This document shows, piece after piece, positions 34,882 to 44,251 of a DNA stretch of 64,000 nt. Source of the DNA: Alphaproteobacteria bacterium (lineage in GTDB: Bacteria > Pseudomonadota > Alphaproteobacteria > JAVJVX01). The stretch covers positions 740,039 through 804,038 of the forward strand of contig JAVJVX010000005.1 in NCBI GenBank assembly GCA_040220875.1, given 5' to 3'. The notes below the pieces were generated by a model. That model was not told the origin of the DNA, did not search any database, and saw only the letters and a list, made by a program, of their open reading frames with translations. A program made the position numbers and the translations under genes. How positions within the stretch are numbered: position 1 is the first letter of the stretch; the number at the start of each line of letters is the position of its first letter.

Positions 34882-36183
34882 TCAGCGCTTGAACCGGCCC
34901 TTGGTGTGATCGGGCTTCTGGATACCCCGTGCCTGGTCGCTGGCGAAGATTCGCCACATCAGCAATTCGATGTCCGGCTGATTGAGCCGCTCGAGCTCCC
35001 ATCCGCCTTCCTCGTCATAGAACTTCGTCGTGCCTTCCCGCGCGAAGGCGTCGGCGCTGGTAAAGTCCTCGACCACCGGCACCTCCCAACGCACGCGGCC
35101 AAGCTCGCCGGTCTCCCAATCCTCGCGCTCGGCCTCGCTGGAAACGCGCCGCCAGCCGCACTGGATGTAGTAGTGGGAGGTTGCGTCGCGTGGCACGTAA
35201 TATTCATTGTGAAACAGGCCGGGATACGGCCAGGGATCCACCTTGAGACCACAAGGCAGCCACAGCCCGACCTTGGTGGTGTAGTTCACCTCGCCCATGG
35301 CGCGGATCTCCGCCTCGTCCTTGTCATAGGCAAGCGGCAGGACGACTTCGACCGGGCCCCGGTTCCTGTTGGCGGGAATGGTGGCGCGGAACCGAGGATG
35401 CGTGGCCTGCTGATCGCGGGTAAACCCCCGGGGGCCGCCGTCATCGGCGACGTAAGTCGTGGTTTCGACCACCTGCGCCGGTTCGGGTGCGAAACCGAAG
35501 GCGGCGGGTATCTGAAGGTTGATGTTGAAGGGTGACCAGTTGTGGATGAAATGGTGGCTGGGATCATAGCCGCCCTCGCACCCAAGCCGCCAATTGGCAT
35601 GGACGACATAGGGCTCGGCCACGCGGACCGCCATATCCGGGTCGAGAAATCCGGGCGGCACGTCATGGGCCAGCGGCGGCGGGTCAATATCGCCAACGAA
35701 GCAGAAGACCAGGCCCTTCGCCTCCTCGACCGGATAGATCTTGATCCCCGCCTGCCCGGCCATGGACGAGGTTGGATCATTGAGAATGCAGGCGATCGTC
35801 CCGTCATCGAGGTTATAGGTGAAGGCGTGATGCCAGCAGGTGATCGTGTCGTCCGTATAGAGGAGCGGACGGCATGAGAGGCGCGCCCCGCGATGGGCAC
35901 ACCGGTCTTCAAGCGCGTAGAGTTTCCCCGCCTTGTTGCGAACGAACAGGATTTCCTCGCCCATCAGCACCACCGCCTTGCCGGCGCCGGGGGCGAGATC
36001 GCGGGCCGGGAACACCGGGTACCAGTGGTTGCGGAAGCCGAGCTCGGCCTCCACCCACCGCGCCCAGGGCTTCGTGCCCCCGGGCGGGATGGGCGCGGCC
36101 TCGACGCCGGTCATGTCCGGCACCCAGGCCGCGCTCCGATACAGAAGATCGCTTGTGATGTCGCTCGATTTTGTTCGGTTCAT
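34882..36183 (-). CDS. Rieske ring-hydroxylating oxygenase, terminal oxygenase (carbazole-dioxygenase-like)
   Basis: The 433-residue protein has a Rieske domain with cluster ligands C95-H97 (DRCAHRGARLS) and C116-H119 (CWHH). The catalytic domain contains GYDPSHHFIHNWS, whose H210 and H214 fit the mononuclear-iron ligands (H-x3-H). The layout resembles CarAa-type single-component-subunit oxygenases that act on aromatic rings or related substrates. The true substrate is unknown. The ATG 36183 has GGGGAG five bases upstream, so a ten-residue extension was rejected. It lies about 100 bases downstream of the hydrolase gene, probably one transcript. No ferredoxin or reductase gene is adjacent. Confidence 0.88.
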   Translation of the reverse strand: MNRTKSSDITSDLLYRSAAWVPDMTGVEAAPIPPGGTKPWARWVEAELGFRNHWYPVFPARDLAPGAGKAVVLMGEEILFVRNKAGKLYALEDRCAHRGARLSCRPLLYTDDTITCWHHAFTYNLDDGTIACILNDPTSSMAGQAGIKIYPVEEAKGLVFCFVGDIDPPPLAHDVPPGFLDPDMAVRVAEPYVVHANWRLGCEGGYDPSHHFIHNWSPFNINLQIPAAFGFAPEPAQVVETTTYVADDGGPRGFTRDQQATHPRFRATIPANRNRGPVEVVLPLAYDKDEAEIRAMGEVNYTTKVGLWLPCGLKVDPWPYPGLFHNEYYVPRDATSHYYIQCGWRRVSSEAEREDWETGELGRVRWEVPVVEDFTSADAFAREGTTKFYDEEGGWELERLNQPDIELLMWRIFASDQARGIQKPDHTKGRFKR

Positions 36184-36285
36184 CGCCGCTCCCCCAGGCC
36201 CTGGCACGACCACCCCGGCACATCGCCGGTCTCAGCCGAAACGTTACGGCGATTTTTGGACCAGGGGAACCGGGGGCGTGCGGGG

Positions 36286-37152
36286 CTACTTGCGCAGAAA
36301 ATCGATATGGACCCGGTTGAATTCCTCGGGCTCTTCCCATTGCGGCCAATGGGCACTGTTTTCCAGCACCACCATTTCGCTGTTGGGGATGAGCGCCGCG
36401 CCCTTCTCTGCCACCGGCACGGTCTGGCCAGGATTGTGGCGAGTCCACAACACCAGGGTCGGGCAGGCGAGCTTCTTGAGAAGCTCGGGGTTGTACCATT
36501 TCTCCTGCCGGGCGGGATCCAGCAGCGTGCCGATGCTCTGTTCGGCAATGCGCCGGATAATCGCGGCGCGCCCCGGTGCCGAATAGATTCTGTGTCGGAT
36601 GTCCACAAGCTCTTCCGTCACGCTGTGATCCTCGTACATGAGCCAGCGGATGCGCGCGCGGATCGCCTCGCGGTCGGGAGCCCCGGTCGCCTTGCGGCTG
36701 CGCTCCAGGAGGTCCTGCAACTCCTTCTCGCCCTCCTTGTCCGCCGGCAGCATCATGCCGGTGTTCATGACAATCTTGTTGACCCGGTCGGGATGCGCGA
36801 GGGCAAACCATGAGGACACCGTGGCGCCCAGCGATTCGCCGGAGACATGAACGCGGTCTGCTCCGATGGCGTCGACGAAATTCTTGAGGAAATCGACATA
36901 GTCCTGCATCCCGTATTCGATATCGGGCATGTCGGTATAACCGTGCCCGACCATGTCGATGGCGTAGACGTGGAAGTGCTTTGCATGCGCCTCGATATTG
37001 CGCAGATACGCTTCCGCATGGCCGCCTGTGCCGTGGAGGAAAATCAGCGTCGGCCCGTCGCCGGCTTCGATCGCGCGGGTGCGGACGCCTCCCGCGTCGT
37101 AATAGGTCTGCTTGAATTCCACCCCGGCCAGATCGGTCCAAATCGTACTCAT
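36286..37152 (-). CDS. alpha/beta hydrolase similar to meta-cleavage product hydrolases
   Basis: The 288-residue enzyme shows the alpha/beta-hydrolase order: oxyanion segment FLHGTGGHAEAYLRN near 38, the nucleophile S107 in VSGESLGATVSSW, an aspartate region and the C-terminal histidine in ENSAHWPQWEEPEEFN. That histidine segment is characteristic of BphD/CarC-like C-C bond hydrolases of aromatic catabolism. The ATG 37152 is preceded by an AAGGA site at seven bases. It is the first gene of a two-gene minus-strand unit with the Rieske oxygenase. Similarity to other hydrolases such as esterases is not excluded. Confidence 0.85.
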   Translation of the reverse strand: MSTIWTDLAGVEFKQTYYDAGGVRTRAIEAGDGPTLIFLHGTGGHAEAYLRNIEAHAKHFHVYAIDMVGHGYTDMPDIEYGMQDYVDFLKNFVDAIGADRVHVSGESLGATVSSWFALAHPDRVNKIVMNTGMMLPADKEGEKELQDLLERSRKATGAPDREAIRARIRWLMYEDHSVTEELVDIRHRIYSAPGRAAIIRRIAEQSIGTLLDPARQEKWYNPELLKKLACPTLVLWTRHNPGQTVPVAEKGAALIPNSEMVVLENSAHWPQWEEPEEFNRVHIDFLRK

Positions 37153-37482
37153 GCAATTATCCTTTTTTCGTTGGTCCGGCCCGGCTCCGGCGGATGACCC
37201 CAGGGCGGGCGCGGCATTGACTGAAAGCGGGCGCCATCCTACCGGCAGGGCGGGGGATGAAACAATGGAAGACCAAAAATCCTCGTCCCGGTAGGGTGGA
37301 GACAAACCATAAAACGCAATATGTTGCGGGCACCGGATGGGTTACCTTGTGCCGGCCCGCTGGCGCCGGTGCCGCCGTGGCGATCCCTTGCGGGCCGCAG
37401 GCAATACACAAGGGACCTTCGGGGCAGGCGAAGTTCAGATCGGGGCGACCGGCACGAATGCCGGCTTGCCGGAAAGCCGGGC
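37153..37482. other. 330-base intergenic region between hydrolase and ftsK
   Basis: These are divergent upstream regions for the hydrolase (minus) and ftsK (plus). Short inverted repeats of GCCGG lie just before the ftsK start (about 37450-37482). No clear promoter pair or gene was recognised. The frame that extends ftsK upstream to 37321 is not family-like. Confidence 0.5.
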
Positions 37483-39984
37483 ATGGCAAAGCGGAAGAAG
37501 ACTGGGCAACACCGGATCATTCCCGAGCCCCTCCGTCAGGGGCTCAGACAGGGCGGCGTGCTGGTGCGGGGGGCTGTTCTGGCCGTGCTCGGCCTCGCGA
37601 CCGTTCTGGCGCTGGCGAGTTTCGATGCGGCCGACCCGTCCTTCAACCGCGCCACGCCGGCGCCCCCGGCCAACTGGCTGCACCTGCCGGGCGCCTACGG
37701 TGCCGACCTCCTGCTGCAAACGCTGGGCCTCGCCGCCATTTTGATCGGGCTCGCGCTTCTGGCGTGGGGCGGGCAAATCCTGTTTCGTCCCGAGCACCGC
37801 CTGTCACGCCCCTGGCTGCGCCTGTGCCTGCTGCCGCTCGCCGTGCTCCTGGGCGCGGTCGCGCTGGCCGGCGTGCCGGCTCCCCATGCGTGGCCCTTCA
37901 GCGCCGGGCTCGGGGGGGTCACGGGCGCGCTCGGCATCAGCCGGGCGGCCGAGATCGTGAACATCTGGTGGGGGCTCGACCAGGCCCGCCCCCTCGTCGC
38001 CATCGCGGCCGCCCTGCCGGGACTGGCGGCGGGCATCTGGGCGCTCGGCTTCGAGGCGTCGGAATGGTCCTGGGCGGGCCGCAACCTGCGCGCCGGCGCG
38101 GCCTGGATTGGTGGCCACGCGACCTCTGCCCTCGGCCTTGCGGCCCGCGGCATTGCCGCCCTTCTCCTCTGGCTTTGGGGCACCGCGCGCCGCGCCCTCG
38201 CCCGCCTCAAAGGGGGCCATGTCGCGATCCCCGATGTCGCGGCCTTCGTCAAGGACCACCTGCCGAGGGTCACGGTTTCTCCGCCGCCGGCACTGCAGGG
38301 CGAGGCCGGTGCGCCGGCCGCGCCGGCGGATCCGCCGGCCGCGCCCACGCCGGAAGGGTTTCGCGCGACCGCGGAAGGCAGCCGGGAGCCTGTGGTGACG
38401 CCCCGGCCCAGACCGGCGCCGGGCAAGCGTGCGGAAGCTGCGCGACAGGCGCGGCTTAATCTGGGGGGCGAATCCTACGAGATGCCGGGGCTCGAGCTTC
38501 TGACCGAAGCACCGCCCGGACGACGGACGGCGGCGCAGAACAATGAGAGCCTCAAGCAGAATGCCCGCATGCTGGAATCGGTGCTTGAGGATTTCGGCAT
38601 CAAGGGCGAGATCACCGAGGTGCGGCCGGGGCCTGTGGTCACGCTTTACGAACTGGTTCCGGCGCCGGGGGTCAAGACGTCTCGCGTTGTGGCGCTGGCC
38701 GATGACATCGCACGCTCGATGAGCGCGGTATCGGCCCGCGTCGCCGTGGTGCCGGGGCGGAATGCGATCGGCATTGAACTGCCCAATAGCGAGCGCGAGA
38801 CTGTCTGTCTCCGCGAAATTCTGGGGTCCAGCACGTATGAGCGAAGCACGGCCCGGCTGCCGCTTGTGCTTGGCAAGGATATAGGCGGCGCCCCTGAGAT
38901 CGTCGACCTTGCCCGAATGCCGCATCTTCTGATTGCCGGCACGACGGGCTCGGGCAAGTCGGTGGCGATCAACGACATGATCCTTTCGCTCCTGTACCGG
39001 CTGACGCCGGATGAGTGCAAGCTCATCATGATCGACCCGAAAATGCTCGAGCTGTCGATATACGAGGGGATTCCCCACCTGATCGCTCCCGTGGTGACCG
39101 AGCCCAAGAAGGCGGTTGTCGCCCTTAAATGGGCGGTGCGGGAAATGGAGACGCGCTACCGCAACATGTCCAAGCTCGGGGTGCGCAATATCACCGGCTA
39201 TAACGAGCGGGTGGGCGAAGCCAAGGGCAAGGGCGAGGTGCTGAGCCGGCGCATTCATACCGGATACGACGAGGAGACCGGCAAGCCGGTCTATGAGGAC
39301 GAGACTCTCGACCTCACGCCGATGCCCTATATCGTCATCATCGTCGACGAGATGGCAGATCTCATGCTGGTCGCCGGCAAGGATATCGAGGCGACGATCC
39401 AGCGGCTCGCTCAGATGGCGCGGGCCGCCGGCATTCACCTCATCATGGCGACGCAGCGCCCGTCGGTCGATGTCATCACCGGCACCATCAAGGCTAATTT
39501 CCCCAACCGGATCAGCTTTCAGGTCACGTCGAAGATCGATTCGCGGACCATCCTGGGTGAGCCCGGCGCCGAACAGCTGCTCGGCCAGGGCGACATGCTG
39601 CACATGGGATCGGGTGGCCGCATCGCGCGCGTGCATGGTCCCTTCGTCAGCGACGAGGAGGTCGAGGCCGTGGTCGCCGCGCTCCGCGCGCAGGGCGAGC
39701 CGGCCTATCAGGAAGCGGTGACCGAGGAGATCGAGGACGGCACCGGGGGGGACAGCGGTGCCGGCAATCGCGACGGGTATGACGAGCTGTTCGACGAGGC
39801 GGTTGCGCTGGTTGTGCGCGAGGGGAAGGCGTCGACCAGTTTTGTCCAGCGGCATCTGCAGATCGGCTACAACCGGGCGGCGCGCATCATCGAACAGATG
39901 GAACGCGACGGCGTGGTCAGCCCGGCCGATCGCGTGGGCCGGCGCGAAGTACTGGCGCCGGGCCGGGACGAGGCGACCGGGTGA
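37483..39984 (+). CDS. ftsK: DNA translocase FtsK
   Basis: FtsK couples septum formation with chromosome dimer resolution. The 833-residue protein has four or five N-terminal membrane segments (about 25-205) and a Pro/Ala-rich linker (about 265-320). The RecA-like motor has the Walker [14 protein letters not shown] near 485 and the Walker B region [12 protein letters not shown] near 620. The C-terminal winged-helix gamma domain has [12 protein letters not shown] and [20 protein letters not shown], which reads KOPS-type DNA. The ATG at 37483 with GGAAAG upstream was chosen. The lolA gene follows after a 61-base gap. Confidence 0.96.
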   Translation: MAKRKKTGQHRIIPEPLRQGLRQGGVLVRGAVLAVLGLATVLALASFDAADPSFNRATPAPPANWLHLPGAYGADLLLQTLGLAAILIGLALLAWGGQILFRPEHRLSRPWLRLCLLPLAVLLGAVALAGVPAPHAWPFSAGLGGVTGALGISRAAEIVNIWWGLDQARPLVAIAAALPGLAAGIWALGFEASEWSWAGRNLRAGAAWIGGHATSALGLAARGIAALLLWLWGTARRALARLKGGHVAIPDVAAFVKDHLPRVTVSPPPALQGEAGAPAAPADPPAAPTPEGFRATAEGSREPVVTPRPRPAPGKRAEAARQARLNLGGESYEMPGLELLTEAPPGRRTAAQNNESLKQNARMLESVLEDFGIKGEITEVRPGPVVTLYELVPAPGVKTSRVVALADDIARSMSAVSARVAVVPGRNAIGIELPNSERETVCLREILGSSTYERSTARLPLVLGKDIGGAPEIVDLARMPHLLIAGTTGSGKSVAINDMILSLLYRLTPDECKLIMIDPKMLELSIYEGIPHLIAPVVTEPKKAVVALKWAVREMETRYRNMSKLGVRNITGYNERVGEAKGKGEVLSRRIHTGYDEETGKPVYEDETLDLTPMPYIVIIVDEMADLMLVAGKDIEATIQRLAQMARAAGIHLIMATQRPSVDVITGTIKANFPNRISFQVTSKIDSRTILGEPGAEQLLGQGDMLHMGSGGRIARVHGPFVSDEEVEAVVAALRAQGEPAYQEAVTEEIEDGTGGDSGAGNRDGYDELFDEAVALVVREGKASTSFVQRHLQIGYNRAARIIEQMERDGVVSPADRVGRREVLAPGRDEATG

Positions 39985-40045
39985 GACGGGGGGGCCGGAT
40001 CCGGCTGCCCTCGTTCCGCCATCGGGCGCGGGCAGACTGGCAGCA

Positions 40046-40657
40046 ATGACGATCTTTCGGACATGCCTGCGGATTTTGGGCGTTGCCGCGCTCGCCCTGA
40101 TCATCGCCCGGCCGGGAACGTCCGGCGCGGCCAGCGACCTGGCGCGGGTCGAAGCATATCTCGACGGGCTCGACCAGTTTCGCGCCGAGTTCACGCAGTA
40201 CGCGCCCGGCGGCCAGGTGAGCCGCGGCAAGCTCTATATGAAACGGCCCGATTCCCTGCGGCTCGAATACGCCCCGCCGGAGACGCTGCTTGTCGTGGGC
40301 GACGATGGCTGGCTTACCCTTTACGACCGGGAATTGGAGCAGGCCGACAGGATCCAGACACGGGACACGCCGGCCGGTATTTTGTTGCGTGACCGAATTG
40401 ATTTTTCCGACGATGTGACCCTCCGCCGGCTTTCGCGCGAGGGAGGGCTGTTGCGGGTGACCCTGCAAAATGCCGAGCAGCCCGAAGCGGGGTTCCTGAC
40501 CCTGATTTTCGAGGATGATCCGCTGATCCTCCGGCAATGGACCGTGCGGGATCCGCAAGGGCTCGAGACCACTGTGGTGCTCGAATCCCTGGATCGGGGG
40601 GCTGATCTCGATCCGGCCCTGTTCAAGTTTGACGCGCCCCTCTGGACGGATCGGTAA
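40046..40657 (+). CDS. lolA: outer-membrane lipoprotein carrier protein LolA family
   Basis: The 203-residue product has an N-terminal signal peptide (hydrophobic ILGVAALALIIARPGTSGAA) and a LolA-type fold. VEAYLDGLDQFRAEFTQYAP is followed by GKLYMKRPDSLRLEYAPPE and SLDRGADLDPALFKFDAP near the end. LolA shuttles lipoproteins through the periplasm to the outer membrane. Position after ftsK is common and supports the call. The ATG 40046 gives the correct signal peptide. Confidence 0.92.
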   Translation: MTIFRTCLRILGVAALALIIARPGTSGAASDLARVEAYLDGLDQFRAEFTQYAPGGQVSRGKLYMKRPDSLRLEYAPPETLLVVGDDGWLTLYDRELEQADRIQTRDTPAGILLRDRIDFSDDVTLRRLSREGGLLRVTLQNAEQPEAGFLTLIFEDDPLILRQWTVRDPQGLETTVVLESLDRGADLDPALFKFDAPLWTDR

Positions 40658-41104
40658 AAACCTCTCGGCGGCGCTGGTTTCTGCGGTTTCGAGGAATAAA
40701 TGCCGAAGCCTCTTGAAGACACCTTTGATAGTTTCTAAATTGTACGAAAGGAGAGGTCCAGGATCGGCGCCTTCCCCCCTAGACGCCACGACCTCTCCCC
40801 GGAATGCGTTACCCCGCGCATTTCGATCTCCGGCCGGAGACTGGACCCCTGGTCAGCCCCCTGACCAGGGGTCCTCTACTTTCCCCGAACGGCCCCGCCA
40901 GGTAGTGCGGTCATACTTTTTTAGTCTGACCTTCGGAACCCCTGGAACAGGCCGGAAACTCTTTGAATCCCGCTGTTTCGAGAGAGTGACGCGGCAGGTA
41001 GTGCCCCGAGGTAGTGAAATCCGGATGGCCGCCAGTCGGCCGGTCGTGGGGCGCGGCGCAGGGCGATTGCATGCCGGGCGCGCGCGTGCGATTCTGACTT
41101 CGCC
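40658..41104 (+). other. 447-base non-coding gap with dense inverted repeats, candidate structured RNA
   Basis: No gene is supported here. From left to right it contains GGAGAGGT/ACCTCTCC (40750-40757 with 40791-40798) enclosing GGCG/CGCC. AATGCG/CGCATT follows (40803-40808 with 40817-40822), then a 14-base perfect palindrome (40827-40840). Last is a 14-base perfect stem with a four-C loop (40843-40874). A T6 run follows at 40917-40922. Three copies of GGTAGTG occur at 40901, 40997 and 41010. This could be a small RNA such as a 6S-type molecule, a terminator region or a regulatory leader for xthA; which one is not decidable from sequence alone. Confidence 0.5.
40843..40874. other. 14-base perfect hairpin downstream of lolA
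   Basis: GGACCCCTGGTCAG (40843-40856), a CCCC loop, then its exact complement (40861-40874). It is the most stable small hairpin in the window. It is not directly followed by a T-run, so the terminator function is doubtful. Confidence 0.85.
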
Positions 41105-41989
41105 ATGTCGATTCGCCTGACCACTTGGAACATCAATTCTGTCCGGCTGCGCCTGGACCTGCTGCGCCAACTGGCCGAGATCCAGGCGCCGGACGTCATC
41201 TGCCTGCAGGAAACCAAGGTGATGGACGAATTATTTCCCCATGGGGCGGTGGAAGCGCTCGGTTACCCCTATCAGGCCATATACGGGATGAAGGGCTATA
41301 ACGGCGTCGCGATCCTCTCCAAACTGCCCCTCGGGCCCGCGGGGCGTCGCGACTGGTGCGGCCGGCGCGATGCCCGCCATGTTTTCGCCACCCTGCCGGG
41401 CGGGGTCGAGCTTCACAACCTCTACGTACCGGCCGGGGGCGATCTGCCCGATCCCGAAGCAAACGAAAAATTCGCCCACAAGCTTCAATTTCTCAACGAA
41501 CTCGAGGCCTGGCTGAAAGACGAGGCCCGCGCCGCGGTGCCCGCGCGGTCCCCCAAGGCGGCCAAGGGGGCCAAGGGAGCCAAGGCGGTGGGCGCCGCCG
41601 TCACGCCGGGGGCGGGCGGGCGTATTCTGGTCGGGGACCTGAACATCGCGCCCCTCGAGGCCGATGTCTGGTCCCACAAGCAGCTTCTCTCCGTCGTGTC
41701 CCATACCCCGGTCGAGGTCGAGCACCTGACCCGATGCCAGGCCGCTTACGACTGGGTGGATGCGGTGCGCCATTTCATTCCGGAACCGGAACAGGTTTTC
41801 ACCTGGTGGAGCTATCGCAACCGGGACTGGGCGAAATCGGACCGCGGGCGGCGGCTCGACCATATCTGGGTGAGCCCGGAACTGGCTCCGGCACTGGCGG
41901 GGGCGGAGATCCTGCGGGAGGCCAGGGACTGGCAGAAACCCTCGGATCACGTCCCCGTCACGGTGACCCTCGATCTGCCGCGGGTCTAG
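41105..41989 (+). CDS. xthA: exodeoxyribonuclease III
   Basis: This AP endonuclease/3' exonuclease acts in base-excision repair. The 294-residue enzyme has TWNINSVRLRLDLL, the metal glutamate in CLQETKVMDE, GYNGVAILSK, VGDLNIAPLEADVW, RLDHIWVS and the terminal SDHVPV histidine. An unusual lysine/alanine/glycine-rich insertion (about residues 148-172) lies before GRILVGDLN. It is built on a nine-base tandem array and makes the protein longer than the usual ~268 residues. It is monocistronic. Confidence 0.95.
   Translation: MSIRLTTWNINSVRLRLDLLRQLAEIQAPDVICLQETKVMDELFPHGAVEALGYPYQAIYGMKGYNGVAILSKLPLGPAGRRDWCGRRDARHVFATLPGGVELHNLYVPAGGDLPDPEANEKFAHKLQFLNELEAWLKDEARAAVPARSPKAAKGAKGAKAVGAAVTPGAGGRILVGDLNIAPLEADVWSHKQLLSVVSHTPVEVEHLTRCQAAYDWVDAVRHFIPEPEQVFTWWSYRNRDWAKSDRGRRLDHIWVSPELAPALAGAEILREARDWQKPSDHVPVTVTLDLPRV
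41555..41590 (+). repeat. 9-base tandem array inside xthA
   Basis: Four nine-base units (AAGGCGGCC and variants) at 41555-41590 encode the KAAKGAKGAKAV insertion in exonuclease III, in frame and in a loop outside the catalytic motifs. Confidence 0.85.
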
Positions 41990-42062
41990 CCCTGCTTGCC
42001 GCGCCGCCAGATCATTTCGATTCCGAAACAATTAGCGCTGCCGTCCGGCCGGGCGAGGCGGA

Positions 42063-42749
42063 TCAGGGCGCCAGCCGATAGCCGCCGGGCTCGGTCACCA
42101 GAAGGGTGGCGTTGGCCGGGTCGCGCTCGATCTTCTGGCGCAGCCGGTAGACATGGGTCTCCAGCGTGTGGGTCGTGACCCCGGCATTATAGCCCCAGAC
42201 CTCATTGAGAAGCTGGTCGCGGGCCACCACCTTGCCGTCGGCGCGATACAGGTATTTAAGGATCTGGGTCTCCTTTTCGGTCAGCCGCACCTTACCGCCG
42301 CCGTTGCCGTCCTCGAGCACCTTGCCCGCCGGACGAAAGGTGAAGGGGCCAATGGTGAAGACCGCGTCCTCGCTCTGCTGATGCTGGCGGAGCTGGGCGC
42401 GGAGGCGGGCCAGCAGCACACCGATGCGAAACGGCTTGGTGATGTAGTCATTGGCCCCGGAATCGAGGCCGAGAATGGCGTCGGAATCCGTGGCCGCGCC
42501 GGTCAGCATGATGATAGGCGACTTGAGCCCGGCCCGGCGCATGAGCCGGCACACCTCGCGCCCGTCCATATCCGGCAGGCCCACGTCCAGGAACACGGCG
42601 TCGAAATGGCCCGACTTTATCTGTTCGAGCGCCGCCGCGCCGTCGGCCGCCTGGACCGTTTCGAAGTCCTCGTACAGATCAAGCTGCTCGGCCAGCGACT
42701 GGCGCAGGGTTTCGTCATCATCGACAAGAAGGAGCCGTGTAGCAGGCAT
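42063..42749 (-). CDS. OmpR-family response regulator
   Basis: The 228-residue protein has a receiver domain with the acidic pocket D10-D12, the phosphoacceptor D55 in AVFLDVGLPDMDG, the threonine in MLTGA and the lysine in YITKPF. A C-terminal winged-helix DNA-binding domain follows, with LTEKETQILKYLYR and THTLETHVYRLRQKIE. ATG 42749 has AGAGGAAG upstream; the longer frame into low-complexity sequence was rejected. No histidine kinase gene is adjacent, so its sensor is elsewhere. It is divergent from the outer-membrane protein gene. Confidence 0.94.
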   Translation of the reverse strand: MPATRLLLVDDDETLRQSLAEQLDLYEDFETVQAADGAAALEQIKSGHFDAVFLDVGLPDMDGREVCRLMRRAGLKSPIIMLTGAATDSDAILGLDSGANDYITKPFRIGVLLARLRAQLRQHQQSEDAVFTIGPFTFRPAGKVLEDGNGGGKVRLTEKETQILKYLYRADGKVVARDQLLNEVWGYNAGVTTHTLETHVYRLRQKIERDPANATLLVTEPGGYRLAP

Positions 42750-43211
42750 ATCTTCCTCTTCTCTTGAGTCCCGGGCCGGCCGCCGTGCGGCGCGCCGGAC
42801 GCCGCTCACATAGCACAAAACGAGCCGGGAGGTCTTGCGCCAGACCGACCACCAGACCGACCACCAGACCGACCGCCAAACTAGCGCCAGACCGGCGCCC
42901 GGGCCGGGCCGGGAGGGCCGGTCGCCGCTCCGGCGCCACAGCCGCAGTCTTGGCCCGGAATCGGGCGGAAACAGGGCGCCCGCGCCCGGGATCGGCCGCC
43001 GCCCGCTTATCTTCGCCGAAACCGTCACGGTTAAGAAAACCGTGTTCCGAAAGACACGCCGCGCCGGATAAGCGCGTTATGCGCCATCGAAGGGGATTGA
43101 ATCGACTCTGGCAGGCGGGTTCGGCCATGGTAGTCTGAAGGGTGCCGGACAGTCCTTAACGATCCCTCGGGGTGCGCCCCCGAGCGGGGCGGTCCCGGGC
43201 AGGAGACGAGA
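42750..43211. other. 462-base intergenic region between regulator and outer-membrane protein genes
   Basis: These are divergent upstream sequences. It holds a 12-base tandem array (42841-42876) and an inverted repeat CTCGGGG/CCCCGAG (43166-43172 with 43178-43184), which lies shortly before the ribosome site AGGAG of the plus-strand gene. The short antisense frames here look like GC-driven shadows. No promoter was assigned. Confidence 0.5.
42841..42876 (+). repeat. 12-base direct repeat array
   Basis: Two exact copies of CAGACCGACCAC and one copy with a single change run head to tail upstream of the response regulator gene. A fourth, diverged CCAGACCG copy follows about ten bases later. It is too short and lacks spacers, so it is not CRISPR. 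Confidence 0.85.
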
Positions 43212-44126
43212 ATGAACAGAGGCACACGCGGATCGGAGGCACAGGTCATCGCCGCCGGCGATCGGCAGGTGGCGCGGACGGCGCGGCACCGGCTGCGCCG
43301 CGCGCTCGCGCCGGCCCTCGTCCTGGTGCTCGCCTCCTTTGCCATGCCGGCCCTCGCCGCTGGCGAGACGGTCACCGTCGCGCCGCGTGCAGGTGCTCCC
43401 GAGGACACGCTTTCGCTCCGGTTCGTCGATCAGAACCTGGCCCGCCCGGGCGCGCCGGGGCTGGGTCTGGGCGCGATGGCGCTCAGCCAGTTCGACGCCG
43501 ACACGCGCCCGGCCTTCTTCACGCCGCGCTTCGGGACCGCCGGCGGCGGCATGCGGCTCAGCATTTCGGGCGCCGATGCCGAGGCGCCCGATGACGGGTT
43601 CCGGTTCAGCGTCCCCACGGTCCAGACCGGTCATCGGACCGGCTTCGGTCTTTCCGGGACCGTGTTCGACGGATTCGAGGTCGGCATAGGCGCGGGCTAC
43701 TCGCGCCTCGAGAACCGCTTCAGCCATTACCTCGGCCTCACCGACGGTATCGATGTGGACGGCCATATTCGCTACGGCGCCTTCGCGCTGGGCGCGGGGC
43801 TCTCCCACCAGCTCAGCCAGCAGGGCGGCGAAGGCCGGCTGGCGGGAACCAGTCTCGGCCGGTCCTTCGGCGTTGGCCTGTCCTATGAATTCGGCCAGGG
43901 GCTGGTCAGCCTGTCGGGCTCGCGCGGGCTTGGCACCAATTCGCTCTTCATCGATCGCACCGATACCGAGGACAGCGTCAAGCTTGCCGGGCGCTATGCC
44001 GTCGGCGAGAAGATGAACCTGCGCGCCGCCTTTTCGGTCAGTGAAAAAGACCAGGCGACGGAGGCGGCACCCCTGCTGCCGTTCGACGATTGGGCCCTGC
44101 TCACTGGTTTCGAATTTTCGTTCTGA
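43212..44126 (+). CDS. probable outer-membrane beta-barrel protein of unknown function
   Basis: The 304-residue product has a long basic N-terminus and a signal peptide (LVLVLASFAMPALAAGE). A Gly/aromatic-rich region of alternating strands follows (GFGLSGTVFDGFEVGIGAGYSR split across residues 140-165, then FGVGLSYEFGQGLVSLSG). It ends in LLTGFEFSF with a terminal phenylalanine, the usual outer-membrane barrel signal. I do not recognise the family; a channel or structural role is possible. The ATG 43212 has AGGAG upstream. It lies divergent from the regulator and 125 bases before ribA. Confidence 0.7.
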   Translation: MNRGTRGSEAQVIAAGDRQVARTARHRLRRALAPALVLVLASFAMPALAAGETVTVAPRAGAPEDTLSLRFVDQNLARPGAPGLGLGAMALSQFDADTRPAFFTPRFGTAGGGMRLSISGADAEAPDDGFRFSVPTVQTGHRTGFGLSGTVFDGFEVGIGAGYSRLENRFSHYLGLTDGIDVDGHIRYGAFALGAGLSHQLSQQGGEGRLAGTSLGRSFGVGLSYEFGQGLVSLSGSRGLGTNSLFIDRTDTEDSVKLAGRYAVGEKMNLRAAFSVSEKDQATEAAPLLPFDDWALLTGFEFSF

Positions 44127-44251
44127 TGCCGGCCGCGATCCGGGCCACCAGTTTCGCCGTATCAGAACCACAATTGCCCCGCCGATACTTGGCCAGGGCC
44201 GGGTCGACCGGCGCCTGAACGCGGCGGCGGCGGAAAATCGCGCGACGCATC

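Noticed and set aside
37804..40230. 808-codon minus-strand frame opposite ftsK
   Set aside because: It is antisense to the FtsK motor domain; no family features.
42841..42876. possible CRISPR-like array
   Set aside because: Repeats are 12 bases, directly adjacent with no spacers, and no cas gene is present.
44127..44251. possible FMN riboswitch upstream of ribA
   Set aside because: The 125-base gap lacks the conserved FMN-aptamer segments.
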